Positions 26,825-40,300 of a DNA stretch of 64,000 bases are shown here, piece by piece; positions within the stretch are counted from its first letter, which is position 1, and every line of letters begins with the position of its first letter. The stretch is from positions 19,969,439 through 20,033,438 of the forward strand of contig NC_044001.1 in NCBI RefSeq assembly GCF_902150065.1, written 5' to 3'. The notes below the pieces were generated by a model. That model was not told the DNA's origin and searched no databases. It worked only from the letters and a program-made list of their open reading frames with translations. A program made the translations under genes and the position numbers. The DNA comes from Myripristis murdjan. Lineage: Eukaryota; Chordata; Actinopteri; Holocentriformes; Holocentridae.

Positions 26825-29673
26825 GTATGATCAACAGTTGTTTGTTTGCCTTTGTCTTAAATTTGGAGAAATTGTGTCCTGGTTCATCAGTAGAATTATT
26901 TCCATCTCAAAAGTGTTGAATCGTGCGTAATATTCTCAAAAAGACGAAAGCTGGCTGTTTTAAGTAAAGTCGCCTGAACTCACTGCGTTAAGTTTTCTAA
27001 ATGAGCACCGCTTGGGGGGGATTCAGCTCAAACAAGCTGCATTATGTCGTTTAATCTCTATATGGTGAGGCAGGGTATAGAAACACAAATGTGACAGGAA
27101 AAAAAGATCGGTGCATGATAGTTTCAGCACTGTAAAATGTAATCAAATCAAGTGGGCTGTAATTAGATTACAGGAGATCCAGCTTGGATATTGGCATCCA
27201 TGGAAAAAAATAGGTGTGGGAGATTTGCTGTGCTTGGCCTTGAGGGATCCTAAGCAAAGGTAATTTAAAACCCATCTATTTCTCCCAACCGCGGAGCCCG
27301 TGACAATGAAGGCTATTGTACTTTTTTTTCCATCAGTGACCCAGCAAATGACTTTGTGATACTACACTGTGACACTTGGCTCAATGTAATCCAGGCAGTG
27401 GCGGCTGGTGCAGCTCATTGATCGTGTGCCCTGATGTAGACCCAGTGCTTGTTGATTAACCCGACTGGAGATAACCTGACCATCTCAGGACCTCTTGGGG
27501 TCTTCCCCAACTGTTTGCCTGCAGCTTCTCCATGGACTTTGGATCAGAAACCAGCGCCAAAATCCATACTTCTCTGAAAACTAACAGCAGCACTGCCAGT
27601 GATCTGATGGACTTCCTCATGCTTCCGTCTGTGCAGTCACACTTCCTTTTGTCACATTGTTTATCAGGCTTGGTGAGCTTTTGAAACATCACCGGGCACA
27701 CTTGTCACTGCAGGTGTTGTTGACCGTTGCTTTTAGCCAGATTGCTTCAAGCTGACCTCATGTACTCTGCTAGTTGAGGTGGATACAGAGGCATTTGTTT
27801 AGGAAGGGTGTGTCTCATAATGTTGTTCCTTCTTCCCTTGCAGCTTGCCATGCAAGGGCTTGTACCCATGGAGATTACAGGTGTGTTATGTAAGCACCAG
27901 TGGCCTGGCAGAGCCTGATAGATAGCCTGGCACAGACAGGGAGATAAAGGTAGATAGGCAGGTACTGTAGTGACACTAGCGGTGAGAGATGGAGGATGGA
28001 GCAGGATAATGATGCGCCTGGGAAAATGTAAAAGTGTAGTCCTGACTCAAGTCTGAAGAAGTCACATGGTGATATGGTGCACCTGGTTTTCAATTCAAGG
28101 CAGCCCAGAGAGCTTGAGGTCTTCCCTTGTCCACTTTGGGCTGTGCTGTGGTGACTGGTGAGTTGTCAATATTGAAAACGGGCCAGATAATTGGAGCAGA
28201 GAGGAAAGCTGCTGGTCAAGAAAGGGCAGTTGGAGGAACAGTTGGTGTCACAGAGGGACAAAAAAGATGATTATGTGTGAATGGGACCTGGGCTGTCAGT
28301 GAGGCCTGCAGTGAGAAGAGTGGAACACAGTGCGCTGTTGATCAGAGAGATTAGCTGATCAGTAACTCATCATGGGGTCGTTATCAGCACTATCGGAAAC
28401 TAATCAATAGGTTAAAGGAGCAGCGACACCTTGAAGTACTGGTGGGTGCACAGGCCTCTTTATGATTGCCATGATTTTATACTTGTTTCCAAGTCCAAGT
28501 CCCATCCTATTTCTGTCTTTGACCCTTAGCTTGTCTCTTTAGGGAACTGTCTAAATGAGTGAGCTTTAGAGGGAAGTTGTTATTCCAATCCAGTCACTGA
28601 GGTCTTGTTTTGACTGGGAGAAAACAGAGACTTAGAGATACCAGGATGTATTTTTAAACCCCTCCGTCCAGCTGTGTTTGCCTGCACTGCTACTTGGTCA
28701 CAGCTACACAACAGTTTCCTCTGTCCCAAGTGTGACCTGTCAGGACCGGGGAGCTTAAACTCCATAGAGACTGCAGTCCAGGCTTTCGACCCCTGGCAAC
28801 TCCAGGAAGCTCAGCAAACAATGCTGGAATCTCAACCTTCTTTATAGAGCTCTTCCACCCCGCTTGCACTGGCTGACATCCCAGAGTGCTTTGCCAGAGC
28901 AAATTCAAGGTTCCACAGCCCTTTTTGTCCGCTGTTTTCTTGAAAGAAAGGAAATAACATATATATGAGGAATCAAGTCTACTGGGCTTCAGCCAAAGGC
29001 ACTGCACGCACCACGCCTCTGAATGAAAACAAAACAAAACGAAACAAAACTGCATTTAATATATACAGTGCATCAGATTATGTTTAGGGAATTCTGTCAA
29101 AAATGACTAAAATTGACCAAAAAATGTCTAATGTACAGCATAAAATATATTTAATTTGCAAAATGAAACTCAAACAAATATCATGTACAAATACGTAGTT
29201 TGTGATATTGTTTTGTATGCTTTGAACATATCACCAGTCATATTCTGTAATATGTATGAGAAATATCTTTCCACATGGGAGTTGACACATTAGTCACTTC
29301 CTATTGAAACACATGCACAATGAACAATAACCTTGGTCAGAGCATAATGCCGCATATTATAATGTTATCTCGAAATGACTCTCATGCGCCAGCCATTATC
29401 CATTTTGTATTATGGCTCGGTCTCCTAGGCCACTGTATTAGGTTGTGGTGGTGAGGGAGTGAAAGGGAGAGCAAGAGTGGAGGAGAAGGTGGGGTTGGGT
29501 GGGGTGGGGGGTGTTTGAAGGAGTGAAGGAGATTTAGAGAGAAGAGTTCCTCAGTAATTATCAATCTCTCAGGAATGCAGCCTCTGCTCTTACCAGACAA
29601 GCCGCTGCATGGCTACAGTGGCCTAGCAGCACACTCACTGGCACTGCCCCGTCCACAGATCTCTGCATGGTAC

Positions 29674-29777
29674 CACACACACACACACACACACACACTG
29701 AAGTCAATAGGGTCACACACACACAGACACAGCCTGTGTGTGTGTGTGTGAGTGTGTGTGACCCTATTGACTTCAGT
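29674..29777. repeat. Hairpin built on a CA/GT microsatellite
   Basis: After a CA run, the string CTGAAGTCAATAGGGTCACA (from 29698) reappears as its exact reverse complement ending at 29776, with CA and GT runs facing each other in between. The arms are about 35-40 bp and the centre lies near 29734. Confidence 0.85.
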
Positions 29778-31854
29778 TGCATAGAACATTTGGTTTACTT
29801 GTGTCATTATTGTCATACAATGTTGCGGTGTTTATGTGGTGTTTATTTTTATCACTGTCATTACCTACATAGTCTTTTTCTGAAACTGTATCCTTCCAGC
29901 AGCAAACAAAGGGACCACATAATGTCAGTAAAGGGATTGTCTTTCAGCCCAAGTACTTTGCCGCTGTGTATTTACGCTGATGCTCTGGTACAAGCCCAAC
30001 TCTTAGGAAACTTCAGGGCTCCCCTTGCTCTTGAAAGCGTTTTTGGTGGGCCATTTGGTGTTATTATTGATATTTCCTGCAATCTGACAATACAAAAATA
30101 AGTCCACTTTATCTGGGGAGACTAAGCGCCTTGAGTGAAGTGCCTTTCTATGAAGTGTAAAGGTTTTAAAATGACCCTTTGCACGTTTCCTGAGGTTTGA
30201 CGCCTGCTCTGCTCAGAAGCCTGTCTCTGCTCACAGCAAAATGTTGCTAAATGTTCTGTTACCAACCAAAGACATCAGTCTCCAAAATCTTAACCATGAA
30301 GTAGAGCATGTTCCATATGCCGTCGTTAGTTTCGCTTGGAAGGCTCCTCAAGACATGGAATTGAGTAATTCCAGTTTTTTCCCTTCAAGGCCTCACCTTA
30401 AGTCGCACAGCACCCGTCTACTCATCTCATTTCCTTAATATGTGTACATGAATGTGTCGTGTTCGAGCCCAGACAAGGCTTCTTAAGTATGCTCTTTAGC
30501 AGCAGTAGACTCTCCTTTGTTTGATAATGCCCAGAGAAGACAGGCAACGCCCTGACTGATGCCTACGGGTGCCGTACAGTAAAACCAGCTTTCCCGCCAC
30601 TAAACACATCCCATTTACTTGGTTACACACTCTTTTCAAGTGGGGCTTAAAAAGTGTAATTGTCAAAACTCACTGTTGCTGTGCAGCAGTGATCTCTGTA
30701 CGTCATATTGGTGAGCATCTTAACTTGTGACTTCATGCATCCTTTTTCCCCCCGGGCAACAAACAACATTAATCTTTTTTTTTTTTTTTTTTTAAGAATT
30801 AGCAGATAATTCCCCCTTGTGGAGAAAAAGCTTTTATATTCAGCCTAACCTTTACCTTTCCTGAGTCATGCCATGATAAACACAGCAGCCTAGAGATAGA
30901 CGTGAATGGCCTCCTGGTTAAACTAAGCCAGTCCTAGTTCAAACAAAGGTGGCTGCCTGTAGCTCTGCCACTCCCTCTTGGCCTCAGCCTTATCCCCATG
31001 GGGCAGCACACCAGTGGAGTTGGCACCGTCAGCTTCCCTCAAATTCACATTGTTCATATTCGGCAGAGCAGATAAGGAGCCGATTGCAACTTTGCGCAGA
31101 ATGTGCGCTTGCGTGAGTTTCCATTGCGCTGTGTCATTGACAGAGGCTTTACCGCACCATGTTAAGTCTGTTGCTGGAGTTTGGAAGCAGGCCAACTCTA
31201 AGTTGGGATCAGACCTTGGTCAACTAGCATTTTCAAACACGTTTTAGCATTTGTTTTTACCAACTTCTTTACCGCATGGGTGGGGTTTGCCACGTAGGAC
31301 AACAGTGTGTGTCAGAGAAGCTGAGAGAATGGCAGGAAACTGTTTGAAAGTCAATTCAGTGAAGCTTTCTTAGCAGCTTATTTGACACTGTCTGATGGTG
31401 TGAACCCCACCTATCTGGTAAATTCAGGCAAATTAAACAAATACTGAGAATCATGTCTAACTACTATTTGACCAAGGTCTGCTCAAGTTGTGTAAACTAA
31501 AGTCAATTTTGAATATAATATGAACTGGCTTTCTTTTTTTCTTTTTTCATGAGGACACTAGCCTGTTACAGCAGAGCCCAGCATAACATAGAAATCTATG
31601 GTATATTATGTTGGATTTGGGGTTGGATTTGGGCACATACACTAACCTGTGTTGCGATGTTTGCTTGAGGCAAGGCAGGTGTTAGTGCTTTGTGTTGCTT
31701 TAACTTTGTTGGCCTGCATGAAAGTGGAGCGAAGACCCAGATTTCCTCTGGAATTTATGTCCTGGAGCTCCATGACATATAACTTGACATAAAGCATCCA
31801 ATCAAAAAAATGTGAAAGTCTGCTACATAGTGTCCGACATTAAATTTCACAATG

Positions 31855-31885
<31 letters not shown>
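31855..31885. repeat. (GT)n microsatellite
   Basis: Tandem GT units in the nhsl3 first intron. Confidence 0.9.
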
Positions 31886-31886
<1 letters not shown>

Positions 31887-32095
31887 ATCAGAGGACCAGT
31901 GATCAGCCAGTGCCGTTGCAGTTATTGACATTATGTTGAGGTTTGCACTAGAGAACGATAGCTCCTGTCCAATGTCAAAGCCTCCCGTCTTCTGTTGGGA
32001 TAAACAGCATGTTGAAACACATACCTGCTCCAGCAGGATTGGGGCTGGGCTCAAAAACCGCAGTGGGTTGGGTGATTACTTTGTGTGTGAGTCTG

Positions 32096-32098
<3 letters not shown>

Positions 32099-32142
<44 letters not shown>
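32099..32142. repeat. (GT)n microsatellite
   Basis: Pure GT run of about 44 bp in the nhsl3 first intron. Confidence 0.95.
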
Positions 32143-32145
<3 letters not shown>

Positions 32146-34799
32146 AGAGAGAGAACTACTTCTGTGTATGTGAATCAGCTTAGCCACGGTGGCTTGATTA
32201 AGCAACAAAGGGCATGATGTTCTTTTTTGATGTGACACATCTTGATCTACAGTGCCAAAAATAGACTAAACTCTTATATTTTCCAACTTAGAAATCTGTG
32301 GTTTCTCCTAGTGCAGTGAGTTTCACACGAGATTGAATTTTTAATACTTTTGTGCGTGCATTGTTTGTGTATCAACATTCACAAATTGAGAGGTGTGGTT
32401 ATGGGTAACGTAATTACTGTGCCAATGGAGCAACTCTGTAATTTAGACATTGGCAAGGGTACTTAACTTTGTTTGAAAAGACTTTGAGTGTCCAAGGCTG
32501 TTTTTATGTGTGTTACAGAGAAGATTGCCATAGTAACATTTCCCCTGATAAGCCTAAGAGCTCTTATTCACACTTTAGTAAAGCACAGAACAAATTGTAT
32601 GGACAGATACATCAACAAATTACAAAAAGTCAATAATTAAAGTAGCGATATTTTTAGAGCGGTGAGAGCTTTGATGGGCACCCTGATGCGTGCGTCACCT
32701 CGTAAAGTCCATATTAATAGTTTGCTAAACTGAAAATTGCTGGTTGTTGTCTGTAACCATGACAGCAGTGGCGTGAGTCAGCTGCCTGTGACTGGACTAC
32801 ACAGCAGTCAAGTGGGTGGTCCTTTGCTAATATCCCAAGGTTCTTATAGCATTTCTCTTGTCCCTCTGTTATGGAAATAAGACAGGGATTTAGTCCACTT
32901 CCAGTCACCCTTGGGCTATAAATGAATGAGCCAGCTCTCTCTGCCCCGAGAGAGGCGTCTGCATATTGTCGGCTTTAGCCAATACAGATGCACGGATCTT
33001 AGTCATGCCCAAATGACTGTAATTTGCAGCAGGAGAAACACAGGGCTTCGTGCCGTGTGATGAGAGGGTCTGTTACTTTTCCCCGAGAAGGACGGATGCC
33101 CGTTCTTGTGACTTGTCTTTTCACTACAGCTTGCACACGCGTCTCCTCTGCACAAGCAGTGTGATTAAAGCAAGCAACAAGTTTGTTTGGGCCACGCCGA
33201 GGACATGACAAACCGTTTCCAAAACTCCCGCTGAAGATCTTTGTAAATGCACTCAAGTGCTTCCAGCATCGTCCCGCGCTAGTCATACAACACTGACCTC
33301 AGTTTGAATTCAAGCTCCTTCCCTTAAGAGGCCAAAACTAAACTCAATGTTAGCCTCTTCGGACATGTATACACGGTGATCCAAGACGTGAGTAATCCTC
33401 ATGTCTTTTACAGAGTGCAGATTCCAGCAGTGAAATTCTGACATTGTCAAGACAAGTTTTGACTGATAAATGGTTAATTTATTGCTAGTGTATGTAGGGC
33501 ATCTGGCTCTGGGAAGTGCATATCTTCCTGAAAAGGCTCCATCCAAACCAGAGCCGTCTTACATTTCTCATCACAATTCCCTCTCAGCTTTGATAAAGAC
33601 ACGCTGTTTGTGAAAAGTCTCATTTAGGACCTTGAAGTCTTAAGGAACTCGGCATATGTTTATGCGGTCGAGCTCGCATGTGTTTGGCTGGCACTTGCAG
33701 GAAACTGTTCCTAGAGACAGTGTTATGGGAAGTTGTTTATTTGGTTGCATGCCTCACACACTGCAAGGGCTGAAAATTGTCTGTGCTTCGTTTCATGCAT
33801 GTCAGGAATCCTCCACTGTGGCAGCCAAAGACTTTTCATGAACTTTCTCATCAACAAATCATCCTGTCACCAAGTGATTGTCGTGCTCTGTGTCCAAATG
33901 TGCGAAGGGACTCATAGCTGCTGTCACTCTTCAAATCCACCCCCGTCTACCTTCCCAAACTCCTCCTCATCTGTTAGTTACAAGCTTTGACTCCGGTCCT
34001 CTCATGGGGCCTGTTCCTGCTCTAAGCTTGTGATATGGAGATAAGGGTCTAATAAAGCGCGCAGCTGGAAGGAGCCCAGTGTTAGCTTCAGATCCCCAGG
34101 AGCTAGTTTGGGAAACCTGCCCCAAAGTGGAGGATTTTGGCAGGAAAGAGGGTACAGAGAGGGAAAGTGATGATCTCATTGTAATGAGAGCGAAAAAGCA
34201 AGACAATGAGAGATAACAAGGAGAAGACACAAAGGGAGAGAAGAACTTTTGCCAATGAATGGAAACCATATGGTAGAAATGCATCAGCTCACGTAAGTGA
34301 AAGTTTATGTTCCTGTTCTCGTACCGCTCTGAGCATGCTGATGTGCCTGGTGGAGGTGTGTGTGCAAAGTTGTGTGTGGTGCCTTTGGGTGGGGCTTTGT
34401 GAATTATGACTCCATGTTATGGAATGAAGGGAGCAGTGCCAGTTCTTTGCAGAACAGTGGAGTTTGGTTTAGAGGTAGGAGGGGGTCTGTGGAGGCTGGA
34501 TGTTTGGGCTGAGCTTTGCCCACAAGGGCACCCTCAGCAAACACACACACACACACGCACATATGGAACAGAGTAGTCTGAAGAATAATACTTTGCTGCA
34601 CTTAAAATTGCTCTGTGACGCAGTATTTTTTTCCAACTGCAACTTCTTTCAACGATGTTTACATGTATGCACACTGATTACCGTAAGTTGTTGTGCTTGC
34701 ATGGTGACTAAATTTGATGTGTTTACACCCCCCCACCCCCCCTTTCCTTTTTCCCTGTCCTTCTCTCATTTCTAGGGTGTAGCTCCAGTGTGAGGTGGT

Positions 34800-35607
34800 A
34801 TGTCAAATCGCGACTCGCTGGGGACAGGGGACCTGATCCCCCAGGATGTGGTTGAGGTTTTTGCCCAGGAAAGGCTTGCCAAGAGAGGCCACAAGAAGCG
34901 CAGTCACTCCCTGGGCAGAGCGTTGGGCTGGCTGAAAGGCAAGAAGAGGAAGGACCTCAATGCCAATGGCCAGAGCTTGGGCCTGGGCCCCGGGCCTGAC
35001 TTAGACTTGGACGGGCATCCTGCTGCGCATCACGGCGGGCAGAAAGGAGTCCAGAAGGCGGGAAAGCAGACAGGTACGCAGACCTGGCCCCATCTTCAAA
35101 CTGTTTTTGAAGATGTAGCCGTTTCACTACAGTATTTTGTAAGGGTATTCACATCTTGTCTATACCTCTGCTGTTCAGTTCAGGGGTTTTTAAACATTTT
35201 CATATTCCAGATCCCCAAGCTGTGTTTAATTAAGATGTGGACCCCCATTTAAAGTGCTTTTGCGTTAGGATTCCTGACATGAAAAGATGTTTTTGTTTGT
35301 GGCAAGTATTCAGTTGTTTGGATGTCATATGAACAGCGACAAATGGATTCGGACTGCTGACATTAAATCTCCACCTCAAGGCCTTTTGGACGTCCCGGAA
35401 CCTCAGTTTGAACACCATTAAGTTTAGTTGGCAGTGGCACATACATATGATTGAACAATGACGCAAAAGCAACACCTATTTTTTTCAGATTTGAAATGAA
35501 TGAATTGACCCAGCACTACCACATTGTTAAATTATCACAGTTTAGCAACCAGCTCTTTGTAAGTATGTTAACATAATGATAGGATTCGAGACAGAGGAGT
35601 TTAGTAA

Positions 35608-35640
<33 letters not shown>

Positions 35641-37337
35641 TTCGTCAAAGTCCTTATTTCAGTAAGAAACAGCGCCGAGAACCAGTTGAATATCTCGCTC
35701 CTTGTCTCTCAGGCGTAGTGTGTTTGTTCACCGGATGGATGTTTGAACAGACTGACTCACTGCCTGCCCTCTGACCTTCGGCAGCCTTTGTTTGCTGTGA
35801 AGAAATCTCCGTCTGTCCTGTTCCGTGATACTGGCTCTTACCTAGTCTTCAGGTTACATGTTGGTTGGTTTAGGCGCTGTGCCTGCCGTCCACGTAGGAA
35901 AGACGACGTGGAGCTGAGTATGTATCTTAACATGCTCACACAGCTCAGTTGAAACCTGTATTGTCACTTAGACACTTTTTTTTTTTTTTTTTTACACTAA
36001 TCCACACACTCACATGATCATGGCAGCAGCAGTCTAGCTTTTCCCAGAATCGTGTGAGGCAAATCGTGTCTGAGCTTGCACGTTTGCATTCATATGTTGA
36101 CATGACGAACAGTATCAGTGGGGTTTTGTGCACTTGTTTGCAATAAGTCGTGCAAGCGCAGCATTTTTAAAGTCATTATACAGTGATTTTTAATTACTTA
36201 CTTAAGGTCTATACGCTCAACCAAATGTCTGAAGAATCACACCCTTTTCTCAGTGGTGCAGTCAGGCCTCTTCTAATACTTTTTTTTCCCCCCTAATGTT
36301 TCTAATTGTCCTAGCATGTCTTGTTCAGTCAGCTCATGCAAGAAAACAAAAAGTGCAGCTAACTGTTTGGTAAGGCCTGTTTTATGTGTGTTTGTCTGGC
36401 AGTGCTTGTGCAGTCTTGGCTGCTTTACAGACAGAAGAGGCCCTACCTCTTTCTGTTCATGCCTGTTCTCCAAGTGGAAGCCCAGAGCTGGTGGATCAAC
36501 TTGGAAGGGTGTTGGGGGGGATTTCCACCGGGTCCAACCTCATTGAGTCACTCACAGTTAAAATATCCCCTCACTGGAGAAGATGGATACGTGTAAACAC
36601 ACTTGGAGTCACATCTTTGCGGTGTTGGTTCGTGATGAATGCATACACAACTGCGTCACGCTGACATCGGCCAGCGCATGCGTGCGCTCACGGACCGCAT
36701 TGCACAATCATCACGCTGCCTCACACACACGCATACTGCTACGAGGACTCATGACTGATTACAACAAAAGTGTGAAGCTGAGAGTTTTGTAAGAGAAAGT
36801 AAACTGTGTGGAGCGATAAGGCATTTCTCCCCTGCCAAGGTCAGCTAAGAGGCTGCCTGCCACACAACACTACACTCCGCTCCCAATAGACTAGAATCAG
36901 TACAAAGTAATAATTTCAGTTTTGTTTGTCTGTGTTTGTTTGGGTTAGCTTTGGCCTTCCAACATTGTAATCGTGCCAGGTGCTTTAGTGTGAATGATGC
37001 ATCCACAACAAACATTTTTTGAATACATGACATGACTTGTTGATGTTTCCCAGGCCTTAAGGTCATAGATATCATCATAAAAGCAGGAAGTGTCAACCAT
37101 TAATGGTGATTTATGTGCCAGAAGGCATTAATATGTGCTGCTATTAGCCCTTTAGCAATGAACGTGTGTGGCAGTTGCAGACTGCCGGCCTTGGCAAGAA
37201 CCTCACAAAAACATCTCAGCAGACGCTTCCCTCAGACTAGAAAAGGAACTAAGCATTTACCAAGCTGCGTTCAGAGGCCCTTTATTACTGGCAGGACACG
37301 GGGCAGTGTAACCCGCTGGGAAAGCACAGAGACCCCC

Positions 37338-37374
<37 letters not shown>

Positions 37375-40300
37375 AATACCTCCAGCTGAGCCCCTGATGA
37401 TGATTTGTATTGATGCCAAAGGGGCCTCTTGCCCGCCGCATGCCTGGTATGGGCAGAGATGTTGGCCTGGTGCCAGTTAATTAAAGGCCATGCCAGGACC
37501 GTTACAGTAAGGAGGAACAAGGGGTTCTGTTTTTCCTGACCCCACCACTAACACTGTTCTTCCTCACAGTGCGATTAGACTGGCACCCATAGCAGATCAA
37601 ATGGTGTGTGTGTGTGTGTGTGTGTGTTATTGTTTGTATGCTTGCGTTCATGTGATGGGAATGCTCTAGTCTTTGGTCAGATAATGGAGCCCGCAATTAA
37701 CGTATAGGATTCAAGAATGTTGCCTCCTAATGTGTGTGTTTCTCCCATTTCATTTGAGGATGACAGTAACTGGGCTTCCCTTTCAGTTTTGAACCCCCGT
37801 GCAGGTTTACCCTTTGCTCTTCCACGAATGTGTTATTGTAAACAAGAGGCATGGAGTTTGACCATGGAGAATGCAGCAGCACGGTAGCTAGTCTTTAGAG
37901 ATAAACTCTGGCCTCCGGGCCCTCACAGTGTGGAAACCCACTGGCCCACTAACTCTGCATCGACAACACACACACACACGCTGTTTCATCCTGTATTTAT
38001 GCATGCTACTTCAATTCTGTTTGTTTACAACACATGTTCAAGTCACTGTGTCTGTGTGTGTGTTTGTATCTGTGTATGTGGGTGCGCATGTGTCTCAGCA
38101 GTGATTTATGCCCCTGCGGCGCTCTTGCTTTACTCGATCCTCTTTAGAACTCCACAGCAGACTTCTCTGATGCAACTCCGGCCTGTCACGTCCTGTCGTA
38201 GCTTCACATGGGCTTGAACAGGAATTATCTTGCTTTTTTTTTTTTCGTTAAATGGAACAAACACAATGGAAGGAACGGTAGCAAAATAGAAGGAAGAGGG
38301 ATTAAGTTGTACAGTGTTAACATGGCACCTGCGGGAGGTCACCTGGTCTTTCCAATGCACTCCCTTGGGGATTCCTCACATTCCTGAGCTGTATAAAGAT
38401 ATCTCTCTGAGGAAGCTGGAGATAGGGGGCTCTGTGTGTGTGTGTATGTGTGTGTGTGTGTTTGGCGTTTCAGTGTGCTGGCATGCATGCCAGGGCCGCT
38501 TCATATGAATCATCTTATTTGAGCTCATTGTTGAAAGGAGTTAGAGATTATGAAGAACTGACCTCTCTATACTTGCAGGATTGTAAAAATATACGAATAA
38601 TCAATAAGTCACTTACCTGTTTGTGTATGCTGTTATTCATGTGGTGGGAAATTCTATTACTTAAAGGTGATATGTGTAGCATTACAATATACACTGTAAA
38701 CAAGGACAGAGTGGAGATGAGTGGCAACCTCTACAAGCCTCTACCCTGCATTTTGCACAAAATCTGCGATCTTGTTGTAGGGCACCATGGGATATTGCTT
38801 TATGGCACAAATTAGTAAGAAGACTGCTGTTCTTCCAGTGTCACAATTTCTTGCCATGGCACATGGAGTAACAAGTGACGGGCTGATGGCAAAACTCCTG
38901 CCTGGGTTTGCCATCTTCATTAAAGTGAAAGGGAAAACACATGCAAATGGGACGCTGCCATTCATTGGTTGGCAGGACAAGTCAAGCAGCTTTTCTTTGC
39001 AACAGCAGGCTGTGGCCTTACGGGAAATGTGGCATTTTGACACTAGCACAAACAAGAGTCTTCTCTAGCGTGGTTAGCGTGGTTGTTTTTTTTTTTTTGT
39101 TTCCAGTTATTATACCCAGATATCACAGTTAATTTGACAATGGATGACACACAGCACCTTTTAATGACATAGTTTCATAATGCATGTGTGCGTGGAGCGC
39201 AGCCAAGATGGCTAAGCTCACCTGTGCTCAGGAGACACACAGTAACTATGGAGGGCAGGCAAACAGGTTTGAGAAACGTGCTCATAGGGTTTCACTTTAC
39301 TGCTGTCATGGCGGGAAGCAGTCAGTCAGGCTGCCCTCCTCAACATCGTCTCATGTCATACCAGAGCCCCACTGAAATATATCAGTCAGCCAGTATTATC
39401 AGCCGATATTGGCCGATCACAAATATATCAGAATCATATTGGTATCAGTGTATTTGTTGAGAAAAAGGTGCTTTTTTTTTAAAAAAAAAATGTGTATTTG
39501 ATCCTGTATATCAGTGGTTCCCAAACCAGTCCTCAAGGCCCCGCTGTCCTGCAGGTTTTTGTCCCAGCTCTGCTCTTGCACACCTGACCCAATCAAAGCC
39601 CATGCACCTTCATGCATGCCCTGTTCAGGTAGATGTGTTTCAGCCAATCAGCATGAAGCCCTTAAATGGATCAGGTGTGAAAGAGTAGTGCTGAAACTAA
39701 AACCTGCAGGGCAGGGAGCCTTGAGGCCTTGTTTGGGAACCAGTGTATGTCAGGAACATTGTATGATAATGTTTAATATTCTTTAATAAAGTTATTTGTT
39801 TAAAAAAGTGGCCTTCTGCATAACTTAGTATAGGCTGATTGGTGCAAAATTACTGCACAATCCACATAGAAAAGGTCTTTTTTCTTTCCAGCTCAAAAAT
39901 TGACAATATCGGCTGCCATATTGATAGTCTATGGATTTTTCCCCTCTAAAATTGCTATCATTATTGGTCTCAAAAATCCCATATCGGTCAGACACTAAAT
40001 TCATACCAACTCGCTCAGATAGACAAAAATGATTTCTTAGCTGAAAGATGTTTTTAATTACTCAGCCCTGAACAGTCACTCAGTGTGTTGGTTTACAGAG
40101 ATATGATCAGCACAGACTGCTATTGAATGTTTTTTTAATATCAGGACTTAAAGTCGGGATATCAGACAGACCCAAGAGATGTCAAATTAGCCACAGTGGT
40201 TTAAATGTATTACCCTAAAACGTCAGCTTGTGACCCATTTGTTTCTAATATTTTCAGTGGGGTGTCTGAGACTTGATAAATGTTTGTGTGATTCCCAGTG

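Larger units (their letters stand above)
26825..34775 (+). other. First intron of nhsl3 (inferred), no gene seen
   Basis: About 8 kb with microsatellites and a hairpin (listed separately) and a poly-T run near 30776. Several mixed-composition stretches, for example 28690-29000 and 30940-31250, could be conserved enhancers, but I cannot test that here. No coding exon is supported. Confidence 0.4.

Noticed and set aside
29561-29816. Open frames through CA/GT runs (HTHTHT or CVCVCV proteins), also at 22-23 kb, 32 kb, 37-38 kb and 60 kb
   Set aside because: Translation of dinucleotide repeats gives endless His-Thr or Cys-Val; not genes.
37323-37371. Poly-A tract as the tail of a processed retrocopy
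   Set aside because: No recognisable gene or SINE body and no target duplication beside it.
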